Shown here piece by piece: positions 60,691-64,000 of a DNA stretch of 64,000 bases (positions are counted from its first letter, which is position 1; every line of letters begins with the position of its first letter). The stretch spans positions 84,222 to 148,221 of the forward strand of contig NZ_VSFA01000009.1 of assembly GCF_008119785.1 (NCBI RefSeq), written 5' to 3'. This DNA comes from Micromonospora sp. MP36 (GTDB taxonomy: Bacteria > Actinomycetota > Actinomycetes > Mycobacteriales > Micromonosporaceae). The translations under genes were made by a program, and so were the position numbers. Below the pieces are notes generated by a model. It saw only the letters and a program-made list of their open reading frames with translations. It was not told the DNA's origin and did no database searches.

Positions 60691-62820
60691 CTACTTGGCG
60701 TTGCCGGTGTTGGTCACCCGGAACGTGTAGTCCGCGTCCAGGAAGGTGAGGTCACCGGTCGGCAGGTTGGAGATCAGGACGGCGAAGTCGTCCTGCTTGC
60801 CGTTGGCGCACTTCGTCGTCAGGCCGCTGGCGGTGAACTGGTCGCCGGTGGTCCGGTAGACCCAGTTGCCCGCGCCGTCGGTGGTCTCCCCCGGCGAGGT
60901 GACGCCCGGCGTGAGGTCGCAGTGGCTGACCACCTGGACCGTCCAGTTGTTGTCCTGCACGCCGCTGGTGGTGAACCAGTTGCCCGGCGCCGAGGCGAGG
61001 TTCGCGTCGGCGCCGTTGACCCGGACGTCGTCGACGAACCAGCCGGTGTCCATGTACGCGGCGTCGGTGGAGTACCGGAACCGCACGTCCGTCGCGCCGG
61101 CCGGCAGGTCGGCGGTCAGGTGCAGGTACTGCGGTTCGTCGACGAAGTACCGGCCGCCGGAGGTGCCGGTGAGGCCGTTGCCCTCCTCGTTGTTGCCGTG
61201 CGGGTCGTCGTTGGTGGTGACGACCTGGCCGGCGTCGTTGCGCACCGGCACGGTCACCCAGTTGCCGTTGACGAGGGCCTCGACGAAGCCGTAGTCCCAG
61301 CCCTCCTCGATGAAGTACCAGCTCCAGAAGTCCAGCGAGGTCACGCCGCCGGAGGTGTCGACGTCGAGGATGTTGTCGTTCTGGCTCTCGTACCCCGCGT
61401 ACCAGTGGGTGGTGCCGGTGTGCGGCGGGATCACCGTCTCGTCGTCGCCGTCGAAGGCCAGCGCCACGGTCGGGCCGGGGTTGCGGAACCGCTCGACCGA
61501 CATGCCGAACGGCACGGCGGTGGTGTCCTGGCGGTTCTTCAGCCGCGCCCACTTGGCCTCGGGAGTGGCGCCCTGGTAGTGGCCCCGGCCGCCCCAGAAG
61601 ACGTCGTCGGCGATGTCGATGGTCCAGGTGGTGTCGGCCGGGTCGCCGAAGTTGAACGCCTTGATGTCGTAGATCGGTGACTTCTCGTCGTCCAGGTAGA
61701 CCGCCACCGACCAGTCGCGGAACAGGTCGGCCGCGCTGCGCAGGTGGGCGCCGGTCGCCGCGTTGAAGTCGTCGATGGCGTTCTGCACGCCGGCCATGCC
61801 GTCGGCCTGCTCCTCGAAGATCTTCTTGATGAGCAGGTCACCGGCCTTGCCGTCGTACTGCTTGTCGGGGGTGTAGGTGCCGTCGCCGTTGCCGCCGGCC
61901 TGCTCCCACAGGTACTGGAAGTAGGTGAACGAGGCGCCGTAGTTGGCCAGGGTGCTGCCCCACCGGGTCAGCGAGGTCTCCTCGTAGAAGACCTGCTGGT
62001 TGCTCAGGTGCGAGCCACCGGCGTCCAGGCCGTTGAGGAAGATGGCGAAGTCGGCCAGGCCCTCGTCGACCCAGGACAGCTCGCCCGGGTCGCTGTAGTT
62101 GTGCAGCAGGTGCTGCAGTTCGTGGGCGACCGTGCCCTCGTACAGCTCGGGGCGGTCGTTGGCCGGGTTGTTGTCGCGCCACGGCGAGTCGTTCGGGCCG
62201 ACCCGGTTGGCCCAGTCCAGGGCGTCGACCACGATCACGTTCATGCCGTTGCTGTCGATGAAGTCCGGCGCGAAGTAGCCGGCCGTGTACGAGGTCTGCG
62301 CGCAGTCGTAGTACGCGTCGTCCTGGATGTTGTAGAGCACCATGACCAGCGAGTCGCTGGCCGGCTCGTCCGGGTCGGCCGCGTCCATCGGGCCGAAGTG
62401 TTCCTCGTCCACGGCGACGATCTGGTTGGCGAGCTTGTCGCCAACGTAGTTGATCTGCGCCTGGGTGAGGGTGAACTGCGCGGCCGTGGCGGTGGCGCAC
62501 GGCTTGAACCCGTCGCCCGGGTTGTGGTCGAACTGCGGATCGAGGCTGGCTACGCCGACCGGCGCGGTGCCGTCGAGCGGGGTGCCCTTCGGGACGTAGA
62601 TGTAGACCGGGGTGCCGTCCGGCGTGGTGTTGGCGTACACCCGGGTGAAGTCCTGGTTGTAGGTGCCGCCCGCCGCGCTGTCGTTGATGGGCAGCGTGAT
62701 GGTCGGCTCGCCGGGAAGGTTCAAGTGGTCGTTGGCCTGGGCCGGGGCCGAGACCGTGAAGGCGAGCGCCGTGGCGCCCGCCACCGCGGCCGCGATCCGG
62801 CTCGGTCGTCTCATTCGCAC
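60691..62820 (-). CDS. Secreted M6-like (immune inhibitor A-type) metalloprotease
   Basis: A 709-residue secreted protease. The signal peptide (RIAAAVAGATALAFTVSAPA, cut near AQA) is followed by a zinc domain with GTVAHELQHLLHNYSDPGELS (His233, Glu234, His237) and a third ligand in WVDEGLADFAIF (Glu253), in the immune inhibitor A/thermolysin-like layout. The C-terminal half holds beta-sandwich modules: DILDVDTSGGVTSLDFW-type strands, TGWFVDDVRVNG, and a closing repeat. GTG 62820 has AGGAGG seven bases upstream; the ATG at 62814 is an alternative. Substrate unknown; such proteases digest host or competitor proteins. Confidence 0.88.
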   Translation of the reverse strand: MRMRRPSRIAAAVAGATALAFTVSAPAQANDHLNLPGEPTITLPINDSAAGGTYNQDFTRVYANTTPDGTPVYIYVPKGTPLDGTAPVGVASLDPQFDHNPGDGFKPCATATAAQFTLTQAQINYVGDKLANQIVAVDEEHFGPMDAADPDEPASDSLVMVLYNIQDDAYYDCAQTSYTAGYFAPDFIDSNGMNVIVVDALDWANRVGPNDSPWRDNNPANDRPELYEGTVAHELQHLLHNYSDPGELSWVDEGLADFAIFLNGLDAGGSHLSNQQVFYEETSLTRWGSTLANYGASFTYFQYLWEQAGGNGDGTYTPDKQYDGKAGDLLIKKIFEEQADGMAGVQNAIDDFNAATGAHLRSAADLFRDWSVAVYLDDEKSPIYDIKAFNFGDPADTTWTIDIADDVFWGGRGHYQGATPEAKWARLKNRQDTTAVPFGMSVERFRNPGPTVALAFDGDDETVIPPHTGTTHWYAGYESQNDNILDVDTSGGVTSLDFWSWYFIEEGWDYGFVEALVNGNWVTVPVRNDAGQVVTTNDDPHGNNEEGNGLTGTSGGRYFVDEPQYLHLTADLPAGATDVRFRYSTDAAYMDTGWFVDDVRVNGADANLASAPGNWFTTSGVQDNNWTVQVVSHCDLTPGVTSPGETTDGAGNWVYRTTGDQFTASGLTTKCANGKQDDFAVLISNLPTGDLTFLDADYTFRVTNTGNAK

Positions 62821-63192
62821 GCGGATGCCTCCTGCCGATGAGGCGGTGATCAGCTCCGGCCACCGCCGTCGGTAACACGTCGTCCCCTGCGCATGCTGCG
62901 CGAAGCAGCAGCTGAACAGGGGAATGTGGCTTCAGGCAACCACTTGCGACAGTGGGTTGCGAAGCGGCGGCAGGTCACAAACGCGGCACGAACGGTCGTC
63001 ACATTCCGCCGTACGGATGATTGCCGCAGGCCGTCCTGCGGTCGATGGCCTGGTCGGCCCAGGAGCCGGCCGATGCCGAGCGCGACCGCGACCCGGGTTG
63101 CCGGCACCGCCCGGAGCGGGCCGAGGGCGGCGAAAACAGACCCCGCGATCGCGTGATGTGCGGCTGGTCGAGCCCGCCGGACGATCAGCGGC
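62821..63192. other. Region upstream of the protease and the mntH remnant
   Basis: This 372-bp stretch contains no gene I can support. A hairpin GCATGCTGCGC/GCAGCAGC (about 62892-62913) and a promoter-like drop in GC stand near the protease start. Right of 63040 the sequence has weak coding periodicity without any family signal and may be remnants of the decayed locus that follows. Confidence 0.4.
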
Positions 63193-63390
63193 ATGACCAC
63201 GATCCAGACGCAGCGGCCCAGCACCGGGGGCCCGGCCCCCGCCCGGCCCCGGGTCGCGCCCCTGCTGGGGCCGGGCTTCGTCGCCGCCATCGCCTACATC
63301 GACCCGGGCAACGTGGCGACGAACCTGACCGCCGGTGCCACGGCACCGAATCAACCACGGCTGCCGAGGCAGGGCGGGCGTTCTAAATGA
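63193..63390 (+). pseudogene. Truncated Nramp (MntH) manganese transporter N-terminus
   Basis: A 65-residue open frame. Residues 23-48 read [20 protein letters not shown] and NLTAGA, the first transmembrane helix and the DPGN metal-binding motif of Nramp transporters. A full protein has over 400 residues and 11 helices, but after NLTAGAT the frame turns into unrelated [15 protein letters not shown] and stops. The rest of the gene is absent in the next 600 bases. It is a relic of deletion or rearrangement; a remaining intact copy elsewhere in the genome cannot be judged. Confidence 0.8.
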
Positions 63391-63478
63391 AAGCCGCTCG
63401 GAATGGTGACGCCGGAGCGCCAGGCAGGTGTCACGGAGTTCCGGCCCGCCCGCTACCGTTCCGGATCGGGGAGGTGCC

Positions 63479-64000
63479 GTGTACGTCGTATCGGTGATCA
63501 ACTACAAGGGCGGGGTGGGCAAGACCACCATGACCGCCAACCTCGGGGCCGAGCTGGCCAACCGGGGGATGAAGGTACTGCTGATCGACCTCGATCCGCA
63601 GGCCAGCCTGACGTTCAGCTTCTACGAGCCGGACGACTGGCGGGACCGGCTACGCGACGAGCGCACGGTCAAGCGCTGGTACGACGGTCTGCGCGGGGAC
63701 ACTCCGGCGGTGACCCTCGGGGAGCTGGTGGTCTCCCCCGGCCCGGCGAACGCCCAGCTGAAGGGTGCCGGGCGGCTCGACCTGATCGCCTCGCACCTCC
63801 AGCTCGTCGACATCGACCTGGCCCTGGCCCGAGGCGTGGCCGACGGCGACGAGTACGACGCGGAGCTGTTCCGGGTCCGCGGCTCGCTCGACCAGGGCCT
63901 GCACGACCCGGCGCTGGACCCGTACGACCTGGTGCTCATCGACTGCCCGCCGAACTTCAACGTGGTCACCCAGTCGGCCATCATCGCCAGCGACCACCTA
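63479..64000 (+). CDS. ParA-family ATPase, N-terminal part (cut by the window end)
   Basis: At least 174 residues, continuing beyond the window. The deviant Walker [21 protein letters not shown] and Walker A' [18 protein letters not shown] belong to the ParA/Soj/MinD group, and [20 protein letters not shown] is Walker B. The extra segment between ([20 protein letters not shown]) is more typical of AAA_31 ParA-like proteins linked to plasmid or accessory loci than of the chromosomal Soj. GTG 63479 follows GGGGAGG four bases away. No parB is visible because the window ends. Confidence 0.88.
   Translation, partial: MYVVSVINYKGGVGKTTMTANLGAELANRGMKVLLIDLDPQASLTFSFYEPDDWRDRLRDERTVKRWYDGLRGDTPAVTLGELVVSPGPANAQLKGAGRLDLIASHLQLVDIDLALARGVADGDEYDAELFRVRGSLDQGLHDPALDPYDLVLIDCPPNFNVVTQSAIIASDHL

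Overview
The window is a single high-GC actinobacterial chromosomal segment. Pervasive G/C at third codon positions, frequent GTG starts, several start codons placed 5-8 bases after a TAnnnT -10 box, and the gene content point to Micromonosporaceae (Micromonospora or a close relative). This is inference from style and content; no marker gene such as 16S rRNA is present. I saw no tRNA, rRNA, CRISPR array, replication origin or large biosynthetic cluster.

Layout. 1-5.0 kb: histidine degradation genes hutF (5' cut by the window edge), hutI and hutH, with a 1.66-kb IscB element (omega-RNA plus iscB nuclease) sitting exactly between hutI and hutH. 5.1-6.4 kb: a hypothetical protein. 6.4-20.5 kb: a housekeeping block whose gene content matches the Mycobacterium tuberculosis Rv1330c-Rv1341 neighbourhood: rdgB, rph, two glycosyltransferases, an Rv1339-like metallo-hydrolase, cysM-cysO-mec (CysO-dependent cysteine synthesis), a DUF2017 gene, clpS, a degenerate GTPase, a LAL regulator, pncB and pncA. 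20.5-31.9 kb: MFS exporter, ctaD, FAD monooxygenase, aldo/keto reductase, a LigD-like protein with a disabled ligase domain, threonine synthase, GH15 glucosidase, cupin. 32-40.9 kb: secreted M14 peptidase, two-component system with a PepSY protein, T4 beta-like protein, Cys-less HesB protein and a PBP4-type DD-peptidase. 40.9-44.8 kb: small Cys-motif protein, membrane protein, and a complete IS200/IS605 element (frameshifted tnpA, intact tnpB) inside a DUF1330 gene. 44.8-64 kb: membrane, pentapeptide-repeat, beta-lactamase-like, FG-GAP, oxidoreductase, M15, AAA/DUF234 ATPase and esterase genes, a DesK/NarL two-component system beside an ABC transporter, a secreted M6-like protease, a decayed mntH and the start of a parA-like gene that runs off the end.

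How it works together. HutF, HutI and HutH belong to the histidine-to-glutamate route. CysO carries the sulfur used by CysM and Mec releases the finished cysteine. PncA and PncB salvage nicotinamide into NAD. ClpS supplies N-degron substrates to ClpAP/ClpCP. The two histidine kinase-regulator pairs probably control their neighbours (PepSY protein; ABC transporter). Both RNA-guided nuclease elements (IscB and TnpB) can be delimited to the base, and each would carry a guide against its own empty insertion site.
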